This document shows, one piece after another, positions 14,159-23,251 of a stretch of DNA of 37,615 bases (position 1 is its first letter; each line of letters begins with the position of its first letter). The notes below the pieces were generated by a model. The model had not been told where the DNA came from, did not search any database, and saw nothing but the letters and a program-made list of their open reading frames with translations. This stretch comes from Rhodospirillaceae bacterium. Its GTDB lineage: Bacteria > Pseudomonadota > Alphaproteobacteria > TMED109. The stretch is from assembly GCA_902615805.1 (NCBI GenBank), contig CACMQH010000010.1, forward strand, positions 1 to 37,615, written 5' to 3'. A program made the position numbers and the translations under genes.

Positions 14159-15589
14159 ATGGAAATTAGTTCAAATTTAGGTGCAATAGTTAGAAGATTG
14201 AGAAGAGGGCAAAGCTTAACTCAAAGAGACTTAGCTGACAAATTAGATATCTCTGTTGCATACATTAATCTTATAGAAAACAATAGAAGAAGTATTACAG
14301 TTCCAATACTTTTAAAAGTAGCAAAACTATTTAATATAGAACTCTCAGAATTAACAAATGATTATAATAAGCAATTAAATTCAGATCTTATGGATATTTT
14401 TAGTGATAATATATTTGAAGAGCATGAGTTAAAAAATAACGATATTAAAGATTTTTGTGTAAATACACCAATAGTAGGTGATGCAGTCAGGACATTATAT
14501 GATAAATATTTACAAAATAAAAAAGATTTAGGAGAGTTAGCTGATCAAATGATTTCAGTAAAACAAGAAATCTCTGATACTGTTGGTTCAGAAAAGTCTA
14601 GCGCTGACTTTATATCAGATATGCTTCAATCAAATAATAATTACTTTTCAGATATAGAAGAAATTTCAGAAAAAGAATTACCTGCAATTGATTTCAATAA
14701 TGGAAATAGACTTAGGAGTATGATTGATTTTTTAGAAAAAAAATTTTCTATTAAAATTAAATTTGAAGAAGAAAATTTACAAAATAATTTTGTCAAAAAA
14801 TATATAGCCGAAAAAAAAATTTTAAAAATTTCTAATGCGCTTTCGAGGGAAAGTAAAGAATTTTTAATTGCTCATCAATTAGGGTTAATTATAGGAAAAG
14901 ATAGTATTGAAGCTAAGCTAGAAAAAGAGGGAATTACTGATAATAATACATTAGCATTAGGAAAAACAGTTTTGGCAAATTACTTTGCTTCATGTTTATT
15001 AATGCCATATGACAATTTTTTAAAATATTCTAAGAAACACAGGTATGATATTGATATGCTTTCTAATAGATTTGAAACCTCTTTTGAACAAGTTTGTCAT
15101 AGACTTACTACATTACAAAAGCCTGGCAATGAGGGTATACCATTTCACTTTATGAGGGTAGATATAGCTGGTAACGTATCAAAAAGATTCTCTTTGTCTG
15201 GATTAAAAATACCTAGATATTCCGTAGCGTGTCCTAGGTGGAATGTTTATTCTGCATTCCTTAATCCTGGAAAAATTAAAGTACAGTTATCAAAAATGCT
15301 AGATGGAAAAACTTTTGTATGCCTGGCTAGAACTGTTAGTAAAAGAATTGGAGATTATCGTTCTCCAGAAACCTTTTTTTCCATAGGATTAGGTTTTGAT
15401 ATTAGTCACAGTAAAGATTGTATTTATGCTGATAATTTAGATGAAAAATATTCTGTACCTACAGGACTATCATGTAGAACATGTGAAAGAGAAAACTGTA
15501 GACAAAGGGCTTTCCCTCCAATACATAAAAATCTTAAATTTAATGAAAATGTTAGAGGTCTCTCAGGATATATTGATCCTGACAATTAA
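14159..15589 (+). CDS. ScfR/RamB-type short-chain fatty acyl regulator (XRE HTH)
   Basis: The 476-aa protein starts with an XRE-type helix-turn-helix (about 8-62, SLTQRDLADKLDISVAYINL). It continues with an acidic linker, an IrrE-like middle part around residue 240 and a DUF2083-type C-terminal domain rich in Cys (ACPRW, SKDCIYAD, CRTCERENCRQRAFPP). The peptidase motif is HQLGL instead of HExxH, as is usual for this regulator family, so proteolysis is not expected. Relatives control propionyl-CoA, glyoxylate-cycle or methylcitrate genes in response to short acyl-CoAs. No such target gene adjoins it here; the next genes are a GST and a photolyase. Confidence 0.88.
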   Translation: MEISSNLGAIVRRLRRGQSLTQRDLADKLDISVAYINLIENNRRSITVPILLKVAKLFNIELSELTNDYNKQLNSDLMDIFSDNIFEEHELKNNDIKDFCVNTPIVGDAVRTLYDKYLQNKKDLGELADQMISVKQEISDTVGSEKSSADFISDMLQSNNNYFSDIEEISEKELPAIDFNNGNRLRSMIDFLEKKFSIKIKFEEENLQNNFVKKYIAEKKILKISNALSRESKEFLIAHQLGLIIGKDSIEAKLEKEGITDNNTLALGKTVLANYFASCLLMPYDNFLKYSKKHRYDIDMLSNRFETSFEQVCHRLTTLQKPGNEGIPFHFMRVDIAGNVSKRFSLSGLKIPRYSVACPRWNVYSAFLNPGKIKVQLSKMLDGKTFVCLARTVSKRIGDYRSPETFFSIGLGFDISHSKDCIYADNLDEKYSVPTGLSCRTCERENCRQRAFPPIHKNLKFNENVRGLSGYIDPDN

Positions 15590-15626
15590 GACTTTAACTT
15601 ATAAAAAAAAAATGTAAAATAAGTAT

Positions 15627-16235
15627 ATGTTAACTTTGCATTTCAGTAGTAATTCAAGAGCTCAAAGAGTATTATGGCTTCTTGAAGAACTACAATTAAA
15701 ATATAATCTAAATAAAATTAAATTTCATCCATCGGAACTTAAGTCAGATGAACACAGAAAAAGGCATCCCTTAGGAAGGGTCCCAGTATTAGAAGATCAA
15801 GAAACTATCATATATGAGTCAGGAGCTATTGTAGAATATTTAATAGCTAGACATAGTAATGGCGAACTTAAACCTAAAGTATCTGATCCAGCTTTCCCGA
15901 ATTATTTACAATGGTTTCATTATTGTGAAGGTATGATAATGCCACCTATGAATACTATAGTAGTTCATACTTTAATATTACCAGAAGAAAGAAGAAATGA
16001 AGAGGTGCTGCGACAAGCAAAAAATCTTTTAACAAAAGCTTTGCTTCCTGTAAACCAACTTTTAGAAAAAAATAAATACTTAATAGATAAGTTCTCAGGC
16101 GTAGACTTTATGTTAGGACATTCATTATATATGTCTAATAAACTTAAATGTGTGTCAGATGAAATGATAAATATAAAAAACTATTTGAGTTTAATAAACG
16201 AAAGAGAAGCTTTTCAAAAAGCTATTAATACCTAA
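15627..16235 (+). CDS. Glutathione S-transferase family protein
   Basis: The 202-aa protein has a thioredoxin-like N-terminal domain (FSSNSRAQRVLWLLEEL, with the Ser-Arg active-site region; LGRVPVLED with the cis-Pro; ESGAIVEYL with the gamma-glutamyl-binding Glu-Ser) and an all-helical C-terminal domain including FSGVDFMLGHSLY. Length is normal. It would conjugate or reduce small molecules with glutathione in the cytoplasm; the substrate is not predictable. It lies 32 bp before the photolyase and may be cotranscribed with it. Confidence 0.9.
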   Translation: MLTLHFSSNSRAQRVLWLLEELQLKYNLNKIKFHPSELKSDEHRKRHPLGRVPVLEDQETIIYESGAIVEYLIARHSNGELKPKVSDPAFPNYLQWFHYCEGMIMPPMNTIVVHTLILPEERRNEEVLRQAKNLLTKALLPVNQLLEKNKYLIDKFSGVDFMLGHSLYMSNKLKCVSDEMINIKNYLSLINEREAFQKAINT

Positions 16236-16267
16236 AACCTTTTTTTAATTCTGTTCGTAGAAAGTGT

Positions 16268-17680
16268 ATGAGTGATACTTGTATTTTATGGTTTAGAAAA
16301 GATCTTAGATTAGATGATAACCCAGCTCTAATAGAAGCAGCAAAACACGAAAGAATAATTCCTTTATTTATATTCGATAGAAATTTAGAAGAATATAATA
16401 AAATAGGAGAAGCTAGTCATTGGTGGTTAGAAAAATCGTTGATTTCATTAAGTAAAGATCTTAATCAAAAATTTAATGTTTTAGAAGGTGATAGCTTAGA
16501 AATTATTACCAACATTATTAAAGAGGAAAAAGTTAAACATATTTATTGGAATAGATGCTATGAACCAGATAGGATAGCTGCAGATACGTTTTTAAAAAAG
16601 GAGATAAGAAAACTTAAGGTTTTTGTGGAGTCTTTTAATTCTAGTCTGTTATGGGAACCATGGAAAATTAAAAATAAAAGTGGAAACTTTTATAAAGTTT
16701 TTACTCCGTTTTTCAAAAAAGGTTGTCTTGAAACGGATCAACCAAGAATACCTTTTAATAAACCAAAAGAACTAATATTCTTAAAACTTTTTAAAAAAGA
16801 CAATATCTACCAATTTAAGTTTCAAAGCAGTAAAGACAAATGGTATTCAAAGTTTGAAAAAATATGGAATGTATCAGAGACTGCAGCAAAAAATGCTTTC
16901 AATAATTTTTTAGAAAACGGAGCAAATGATTATAATGAAGGTAGAAACTTTCCTAATAAAAATAGTGTTTCTAAAATTTCTGCTTATTTACATTGGGGTC
17001 AAATTTCACCATTTAGAGTATGGCATGAGGCTAAAAACAAAATGTTTGGTTCACATAAAGAAACTTTTTTAAGTGAATTGGGATGGAGAGAATTTTCTTA
17101 TCATTTATTATATCATTTTCCTAAAATTAATAAGCAAAATTTAAAAGAACAATTTAATAAATTAGATTGGAATGTAAATGATGAGCTCCTTTTAAAATGG
17201 AAAAAGGGTAAAACAGGCTTTCCAATTGTAGATGCAGGAATGAGAGAGCTTTGGGAGACAGGATATATGCACAATAGGTTAAGAATGATAACGGCTTCTT
17301 TTCTAGTTAAAAATTTACTAATTCATTGGAAGGAAGGTGAAAAGTGGTTTTGGGATTGTTTACTAGATGCGGATCTTGCCAATAATAGTGCTAGCTGGCA
17401 ATGGGTAGCTGGTACAGGGTCAGATGCTGCTCCGTTTTTTAGGATTTTTAATCCAATTACTCAAGGTCAAAAATTTGATAAGGATGCTTTGTATATTAGA
17501 AAATACTTACCTGAGATTGCTAAACTACCAAATAAGTTTATTTTTACTCCTTGGCTTGCTGATAAAGAAATTTTAAAAGACGCTAATGTTACTCTAGGTG
17601 TAAATTATCCACATCCAATAATTGACTATACTTCATCTAGAAAAAAAGCTCTTGATGCTTTTAAAAAAATTAGTAACTAA
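16268..17680 (+). CDS. phrB: Deoxyribodipyrimidine photolyase (cryptochrome/photolyase family)
   Basis: The 470-aa flavoprotein repairs UV-induced cyclobutane pyrimidine dimers using blue light. It opens with the antenna-binding Rossmann-like domain (CILWFRKDLRLDDNPAL, IPLFIFD) and ends with the FAD-binding helical domain: LSELGWREFSYHLLYHFP, TGFPIVDAGMRELWETGYMHN and LLDADLANNSASWQWVAGTG. The Trp-rich motif near the end is typical of class I CPD photolyases, and length matches. Presence of a photolyase fits an organism living in sunlit water. Cryptochrome-like signalling is a less likely reading. Confidence 0.95.
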   Translation: MSDTCILWFRKDLRLDDNPALIEAAKHERIIPLFIFDRNLEEYNKIGEASHWWLEKSLISLSKDLNQKFNVLEGDSLEIITNIIKEEKVKHIYWNRCYEPDRIAADTFLKKEIRKLKVFVESFNSSLLWEPWKIKNKSGNFYKVFTPFFKKGCLETDQPRIPFNKPKELIFLKLFKKDNIYQFKFQSSKDKWYSKFEKIWNVSETAAKNAFNNFLENGANDYNEGRNFPNKNSVSKISAYLHWGQISPFRVWHEAKNKMFGSHKETFLSELGWREFSYHLLYHFPKINKQNLKEQFNKLDWNVNDELLLKWKKGKTGFPIVDAGMRELWETGYMHNRLRMITASFLVKNLLIHWKEGEKWFWDCLLDADLANNSASWQWVAGTGSDAAPFFRIFNPITQGQKFDKDALYIRKYLPEIAKLPNKFIFTPWLADKEILKDANVTLGVNYPHPIIDYTSSRKKALDAFKKISN

Positions 17681-17726
17681 TTATTTTTAAAATGATATAG
17701 CAAATTATATATGATATTATTTACTA

Positions 17727-18734
17727 ATGTTTAAATTTTTTACAGATAAGAATTGGTTTTTATGGAGTATAGGTGGTACATTAGTAATACTGTTTTCAAC
17801 TTGGTATCAAGTTCAACTAGATGTAAAAATTAATGAATGGTTTGGAGAGTTTTATGACACACTTCAAAAAGCTCTTACCACTCCTGGATCGGTCAGTGAA
17901 AAAGAGTTTATAGCATATTTATTTTCTTTTGCAAAAGTTGCTGGAGGATGGGTTATTATAGCAGTATTTACTGGTTTTTTAGTAAGTCATTGGGTTTTTA
18001 GGTGGAGAACCTCTATGGCAGATTATTATCATGAACAGTGGAAAAATGCTAGAATGACTGAAGGTGCTTCTCAGAGAGTACAAGAAGATACTTTAAAGTT
18101 TGCTAGAATTATGGAAGGTTTAGGTGTAGGTTTACTAGATAGTATTATGACATTAGCTGCTTTTCTGCCAATTTTATGGGGTTTGTCTAAACAAGTAAGT
18201 AGTTTGCCATGGATAGGAGAAGTAGATCATGCTCTTGTTTGGGTAGCGATTATATCTGCTTTAGGAGGTACGGTAGTTTTAGCTGCTGTAGGCATAAAAT
18301 TACCAGGGATTGAATATGATATTCAAAAAGAAGAAGCTGGGTATAGGAAAGAATTAGTTTTAGGAGAAGATGACCCAATTAGAGCAGCACCTCCAACTAT
18401 AGGCCAATTATATAATAGAGTTAGAGGTATCCATTTTAAGTCATATTTTCATTATTTGTATTTTAATACAGTGAAATGGACTTATTTTCAAGGAATGGTA
18501 ATTGTTCCTTATTTAGCTTTAGCTCCAACTATCGTGTCTGGAGCAATTACATTAGGTTTTGTTCAACAAATTACCAGAGCTTTTGGTAGGGTAGAAGGTT
18601 CTCTTCAATATTTGGTAAAAAGCTGGGCTACTATAGTGGAATTACTATCAGTTTGGAAAAGATTACGCGAGTTCGAAAAAAATTTAGAATATAATAGGCT
18701 AAAAAAATCCGATACAATTAGGCAAAATAGCTAA
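17727..18734 (+). CDS. SbmA/BacA-like inner-membrane transporter
   Basis: The 335-aa membrane protein matches the SbmA/BacA family: WYQVQLDVKINEWFGEFYDTLQ at the N-terminus, FRWRTSMADYYHEQWKN, ASQRVQEDTLKFARI, and FGRVEGSLQYLVKSWATIVEL at the C-terminus. Several membrane helices are seen (about 10-28, 66-90, 135-155, 166-190, 255-280). SbmA/BacA imports peptides and, in rhizobia, affects very-long-chain lipid A. The protein is somewhat shorter than E. coli SbmA (about 406 aa). It ends two bases before an RND/MMPL exporter gene, indicating cotranscription. Confidence 0.88.
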   Translation: MFKFFTDKNWFLWSIGGTLVILFSTWYQVQLDVKINEWFGEFYDTLQKALTTPGSVSEKEFIAYLFSFAKVAGGWVIIAVFTGFLVSHWVFRWRTSMADYYHEQWKNARMTEGASQRVQEDTLKFARIMEGLGVGLLDSIMTLAAFLPILWGLSKQVSSLPWIGEVDHALVWVAIISALGGTVVLAAVGIKLPGIEYDIQKEEAGYRKELVLGEDDPIRAAPPTIGQLYNRVRGIHFKSYFHYLYFNTVKWTYFQGMVIVPYLALAPTIVSGAITLGFVQQITRAFGRVEGSLQYLVKSWATIVELLSVWKRLREFEKNLEYNRLKKSDTIRQNS

Positions 18735-18736
18735 GT

Positions 18737-21205
18737 ATGATTGATTTATTTTACAAAAATATAATTTTTAAATTTTCTAAAATTATAATTGTATCGATGT
18801 CACTTTTAACTGTAATCTTTTTTTTTTCTGCAATTAATTTAAAAATAGATGCTTCTTCAGATACTTTAATTTTAGAAAAAGATAAAGATTTAAAGTATTT
18901 CCAGTTACTAAATAAAAGGTATAAATCATCAGAGTTTCTTTTAATAGCATTTAAACCTAATGAAAATCTTCTATCAGATGGAGTAAAAAAGAACTTAAAA
19001 GATATTACTAAAGATTTGGAAAAACTTACTCCTGTTAAAAGTGTTACCACTATCTTAAATGTACCTCTTTTATTAAGTTCAAAAAAATCATTAGTTGATA
19101 TTTTAGAAGGTGTGCCAACAGTTGAAGATAATATAGTAGAGGATTCCCTCATAAAAGAAGAATTTATATCTAGCCCTCTATACAAGAATAATCTGGTAAG
19201 TGAAGATTTTAAAACTACAGCAATTTTAATTAATCTTAAAGAAAATGAAAAGTTGCTTGAATTAAGAGAAAAAAAGCAAAAATACCAAACTATTTTAGAG
19301 GAAAGGAATTTAAATGATAGTGAGTTAAATAGTTTTAACTTAGTAAAACAAGATATTATTAAAGAAAGAGACAAACTAAGAAAAACACAAAATGAACTAA
19401 TTTTAAATGTAAGAAATATAGTTAGCGAGTATAGACAATATGGAGAGCTTTATCTAGGTGGTATACCAATGATAGCTAATGATGTAGTTTCCTATGTTAA
19501 AAATGATTTAAAGGTCTTTGGAATAGCAATACTATTTTTTTTAATTTTAACTTTAATGATAATATTTAGGCAAAGTAGATGGGTAGTGATGCCAATAATT
19601 ACTTGTTTTTGCTCAGTAATTATAACAGCTGGTATTTTTAGTTTATTTAATTGGGAAGTTACTGTTATTTCCTCTAATTTTATCTCTTTACAGCTTATAC
19701 TAACAATGGCAATAACTATACACTTAATAGTTAGATACAGAGAACTATCTTCTAAAGGTTACTTAAATCAAGATAAGCTTTTATTAGATACTGTAAAGCA
19801 GATGATTAAACCTTGCTTTTTTACAGTCATTACTACTATAGCAGGATTTAGTTCATTAATTTTATCAGGTTTATTACCGGTTATTAATTTTGGATGGATG
19901 ATGAGTGTTGGAGTAACGATTTCTTTAATCTTAACCTTTATTATGTTTCCTGCATTAATGTACCAGTTTAAAGTATTAAAACCTGATACTTCTTTTGAGA
20001 AAATTTTTAATTTACCAAATAAAATAGCAAGTTTTACTATCCATTATAAAAGTCTTATTTTCTGTATAGCAATTGTTTTAACTATTTTGAGTATTTTTGG
20101 AGGAACTAAATTAAAAGTGGAGAATAGTTTTATTGATTATTTTAAAAAAAGTACAGAAATACATAAGGGTATGAAAGTAATAGATAAAGACTTGGGAGGT
20201 ACTACATTATTAGATGTTACTCTTGATTTTGATGATGAAGTTAAATTGCAATCAGAAGAAATTATGGAAGAAGATGAATTTGAAGATATTTTTGAAGAAT
20301 TTGATGAAGTTTCTAATGACCCCAAATATTGGTTTACTAGAGATAAAATGCAAAAAATAGAAAGTCTTCATAATTATCTTGATTCTTTAGAGCATACTGG
20401 AACTGTTCTTTCTTTTGCTACAATTTTGAAAGTAGGTAGAGCATTAAACAATGGGAATGACCTAGATAGTGTTCAACTAGGATTGCTTTATGAAAAACTT
20501 CCTGATGAATATAAAGAAATTATTCTAAACCCATATATATCTACAGAGTATAATCAGGCAAAAATAACTTTAAGAGTAAGAGACTCTGATCCTTCATTAA
20601 GGAGAAACTTATTAATTAATAAGATTAACAGTGAAGCTTTTAAAGTAATTGAAGTTGAGGCTGATAAAATTAAATTATCTAATATTCTCATTTTGTACAA
20701 TAATATGTTGCAGAGCTTATTTAATTCACAGATTAAAACGTTAGGTCTAGTAGTTTTAGTATTATTTTGTATGTTTCTAATATTGTTTAGATCGTTAAAG
20801 GTTTCATTTATAGCTCTTGTTCCAAATATATTATCTATTGGGTCTGTCTTAGGATTAATGGGAATATTAAATATACCATTAGATATGATGACCATAACTA
20901 TTGCAGCAATAAGTATGGGTATAGCTGTCGATAATACTATTCATTATATTTTTAGATATAAAAATGAATTTCTACAGCATAAAAAATATGAGACAGCATT
21001 GGTTAGAACACATAATAGTATTGGCTATGCATTATATTATACAACATTGACTATAATTGTAGGGTTTTCTATTTTAGTTTTTTCAAATTTTATACCTAGT
21101 ATTTACTTTGGTTTATTAACTAGTTTGGCTATGTTAGTAGCATTATTAGCTTCTTTAACTTTAGTGCCTAGATTGTTGAGCCTATTAAAACCATATAAGA
21201 TTTAG
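18737..21205 (+). CDS. RND-superfamily (MMPL/SSD-type) exporter
   Basis: The 822-aa protein has the duplicated RND layout: helix 1 (about 14-32), a large periplasmic domain, five clustered helices (about 250-405), helix 7 (about 435-455), a second periplasmic domain and five more helices at the end. In the last membrane block, MTITIAAISMGIAVDNTIHY is the conserved proton-relay region. An unusually acidic stretch (SEEIMEEDEFEDIFEEFDEV, about 506-526) lies in the second periplasmic loop. Such single-gene exporters often move lipids, hopanoids or hydrophobic molecules. No membrane fusion protein or outer-membrane channel gene is nearby. Confidence 0.9.
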   Translation: MIDLFYKNIIFKFSKIIIVSMSLLTVIFFFSAINLKIDASSDTLILEKDKDLKYFQLLNKRYKSSEFLLIAFKPNENLLSDGVKKNLKDITKDLEKLTPVKSVTTILNVPLLLSSKKSLVDILEGVPTVEDNIVEDSLIKEEFISSPLYKNNLVSEDFKTTAILINLKENEKLLELREKKQKYQTILEERNLNDSELNSFNLVKQDIIKERDKLRKTQNELILNVRNIVSEYRQYGELYLGGIPMIANDVVSYVKNDLKVFGIAILFFLILTLMIIFRQSRWVVMPIITCFCSVIITAGIFSLFNWEVTVISSNFISLQLILTMAITIHLIVRYRELSSKGYLNQDKLLLDTVKQMIKPCFFTVITTIAGFSSLILSGLLPVINFGWMMSVGVTISLILTFIMFPALMYQFKVLKPDTSFEKIFNLPNKIASFTIHYKSLIFCIAIVLTILSIFGGTKLKVENSFIDYFKKSTEIHKGMKVIDKDLGGTTLLDVTLDFDDEVKLQSEEIMEEDEFEDIFEEFDEVSNDPKYWFTRDKMQKIESLHNYLDSLEHTGTVLSFATILKVGRALNNGNDLDSVQLGLLYEKLPDEYKEIILNPYISTEYNQAKITLRVRDSDPSLRRNLLINKINSEAFKVIEVEADKIKLSNILILYNNMLQSLFNSQIKTLGLVVLVLFCMFLILFRSLKVSFIALVPNILSIGSVLGLMGILNIPLDMMTITIAAISMGIAVDNTIHYIFRYKNEFLQHKKYETALVRTHNSIGYALYYTTLTIIVGFSILVFSNFIPSIYFGLLTSLAMLVALLASLTLVPRLLSLLKPYKI

Positions 21206-22674
21206 TTTTTTTTTTTGAAGAACATAAAAAAGGGTAAAAAAATTAAGGGTGACAACGATAATATAAAGAAGTCATTTAAAAATGATTTAATTTTAGACTG
21301 ATATTTTATCTCTTGTAATATAATCATTTTATCATTAGAAAAAAAATCATCTACATTTGTAAATTGTGATACGCCTATATTGGAATAATCAAGAAAACTT
21401 CTTATATCTTCAAAATTAATAGAGTAATATCTATTTAAAAAAGTAACAAATATAGCAATAGAAATTCCTGTTCCAATAGTTCTTAAAAACTGAAATAAAC
21501 TAGCACCTTCAGTTCTTAGATTATTAGGTAAGGTAGTATATGTAATATTTGCTAAAGCAACATAATAGGTACTAATAGAAATACCTCTATATAGGCTATT
21601 AATTATGATTTGGTTGGTGCTAATATCCGAGTTCCAAAATACTATTTCTATATTAGCTGTAATATAAATAAAAAGGCCAAATAACATAGTCTTTACATTA
21701 CCTACGTACGATATAATTTTAGATGTAAATAAGGTTGCTATCATACCGCCTAATCCTGACAAACTTAAAATAAATCCAATATAATAGATTGGAAAATTTT
21801 GTATTTCAGTTAAATATATTGGTATTAAAATAAAGGGCGGTATAAGAATAAATCCAAACAAAAAAGCAAATATTATTCCACCTGTAAAATAATTATCTTT
21901 AAATAGTAAAATAGAAAAGAGAGAATTTTTTGAATTAAAATTAGTTAAAAGAAAAAAAACAAAAGATATTAGTGATAATGAAAATATAAAAATTATTAAT
22001 TCAGAATAAAACCAATCTTCTAGCTCACCTCGATCTAAAAAAATTTGTAAACAAGCTACTGACAGACTTAAAAAAATAAAACTTAAATAATTTACATTGC
22101 TTGATGGTTTAGGTTTTTCAGTTTTCAAAAAGTAGCTAAGTCCAAAAAAAGCAATTAAACCTAATGGTAAGTTTATAAAAAAAATAAATCGCCAGTTAAA
22201 ATATTCAATTAAAAAACCACCCAGTAGTGGCCCAATAACAGGACCCGCAAGTAATCCGAATGTCCAAGCTGATATGGCCTTGCTTCTATTTTCTTTTGAA
22301 AAAATATCTATAACAAATGCTTGACTTAAAGCTATTAAACCAGACCCAAAATATCCTTGAAAAAATCTACAAATAAGCAGTTGTTCTATGCTGCTGGATA
22401 AACCGCATAATCCAGAAAAAAAAGAAAAACCTAAAATACCTATTATATATATTTTTTTCCTACTAAATAATTTAGACATAAACCCCAAACTAATTATACC
22501 TATAGCAGAAGAAATTGAAAAAACAGTTAAAACCCAGGATGTTACAGAGTTAGTAGTGGAAAAAAAATTTTCAATTTCAGAAAATGAAATTGTTATTATG
22601 CCCATATCTATTGTGAATAAGCTTGTAGCTAAGCATATAAAGCATAGCGTAATTATATTTTTTTTTTTTTCCAT
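21202..22674 (-). CDS. MFS drug-resistance exporter, DHA2 (EmrB/QacA) type
   Basis: The 490-aa protein has about 14 predicted helices and the DHA2 signatures: SWVLTVFSISSAIGIISLG in helix 2, GFMSKLFSRKKIYIIG as motif A, and GPVIGPLLGGFLIEYFNWRFIFFINLP as motif C plus the following loop. It would export drugs or metabolites by proton antiport. There is no emrA-type partner beside it. Thirteen consecutive A residues follow the start codon (ATG-G-A13), a slippage-prone sequence. The stop overlaps the convergent RND gene's stop by 4 bp. Confidence 0.92.
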   Translation of the reverse strand: MEKKKNIITLCFICLATSLFTIDMGIITISFSEIENFFSTTNSVTSWVLTVFSISSAIGIISLGFMSKLFSRKKIYIIGILGFSFFSGLCGLSSSIEQLLICRFFQGYFGSGLIALSQAFVIDIFSKENRSKAISAWTFGLLAGPVIGPLLGGFLIEYFNWRFIFFINLPLGLIAFFGLSYFLKTEKPKPSSNVNYLSFIFLSLSVACLQIFLDRGELEDWFYSELIIFIFSLSLISFVFFLLTNFNSKNSLFSILLFKDNYFTGGIIFAFLFGFILIPPFILIPIYLTEIQNFPIYYIGFILSLSGLGGMIATLFTSKIISYVGNVKTMLFGLFIYITANIEIVFWNSDISTNQIIINSLYRGISISTYYVALANITYTTLPNNLRTEGASLFQFLRTIGTGISIAIFVTFLNRYYSINFEDIRSFLDYSNIGVSQFTNVDDFFSNDKMIILQEIKYQSKIKSFLNDFFILSLSPLIFLPFFMFFKKKN

Positions 22675-22725
22675 TTTTATAATAAAAATATAGATAATTT
22701 TTTATAGGTTATTACAATATAGAAT

Positions 22726-23250
22726 ATGCAGTCAATTTATTTAGCTGGTGGATGTTTCTGGTGCATAGAAGCAATCTTTCTAAAATTAAAAGGTATACGA
22801 AGTATTACACCTGGTTATATAGGAGGAGTTTCAAAAAATCCTACTTATGAAGAAATTTGTAAAGGTACATCAGGGCATGCTGAAGCTATTAAATGTGACT
22901 TTGATGATAAAATAATATCACTAGAATTAATTTTGGAATTTTTTTTTGTAGCTCATGATCCCACTCAAAAAAATAGGCAGGGAAATGATATAGGAACACA
23001 ATACAGGTCAGCTATTTTTTATACTAATTTAGAACAAAAGAAAAAGGCAGAAGAAGCTATAAAAAAAGCAGAAAAAATCTATCAAAATATAATTCAAACA
23101 GAACTATCCGACAAACTAAATTTTTTTGTAGCAGAGGAATATCATCATAACTATTTTTTTAAAAATCCCAATAGTATTTATTGTAATGCTTTAATACCTC
23201 CTAAGCTTAAAACACTGAAAATAAAATATTCAAATATTTTTAAAAATTGA
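22726..23250 (+). CDS. msrA: Peptide-methionine (S)-S-oxide reductase MsrA
   Basis: The 174-aa enzyme reduces methionine-S-sulfoxide in proteins. The active-site GGCFWCIEA, with catalytic Cys10, is at the N-terminus, followed by TPGYIGGVSKNPTYEEIC, HAEAIKCDFD and HDPTQKNRQGNDIGTQYRSA, all family hallmarks. FVAEEYHHNYFFKNP near the C-terminus is also standard. The length is that of a single-domain MsrA without MsrB fusion. There is no signal peptide, so it acts in the cytoplasm. It is convergent with the next gene with only one base between them. Confidence 0.96.
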   Translation: MQSIYLAGGCFWCIEAIFLKLKGIRSITPGYIGGVSKNPTYEEICKGTSGHAEAIKCDFDDKIISLELILEFFFVAHDPTQKNRQGNDIGTQYRSAIFYTNLEQKKKAEEAIKKAEKIYQNIIQTELSDKLNFFVAEEYHHNYFFKNPNSIYCNALIPPKLKTLKIKYSNIFKN

Positions 23251-23251
23251 G

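Noticed and set aside
18751-19374. Long minus-strand frame (207 codons) opposite the RND exporter
   Set aside because: It is antisense to a clearly conserved RND gene, with Ser/Lys/Phe-rich composition and no motif or ribosome binding site.
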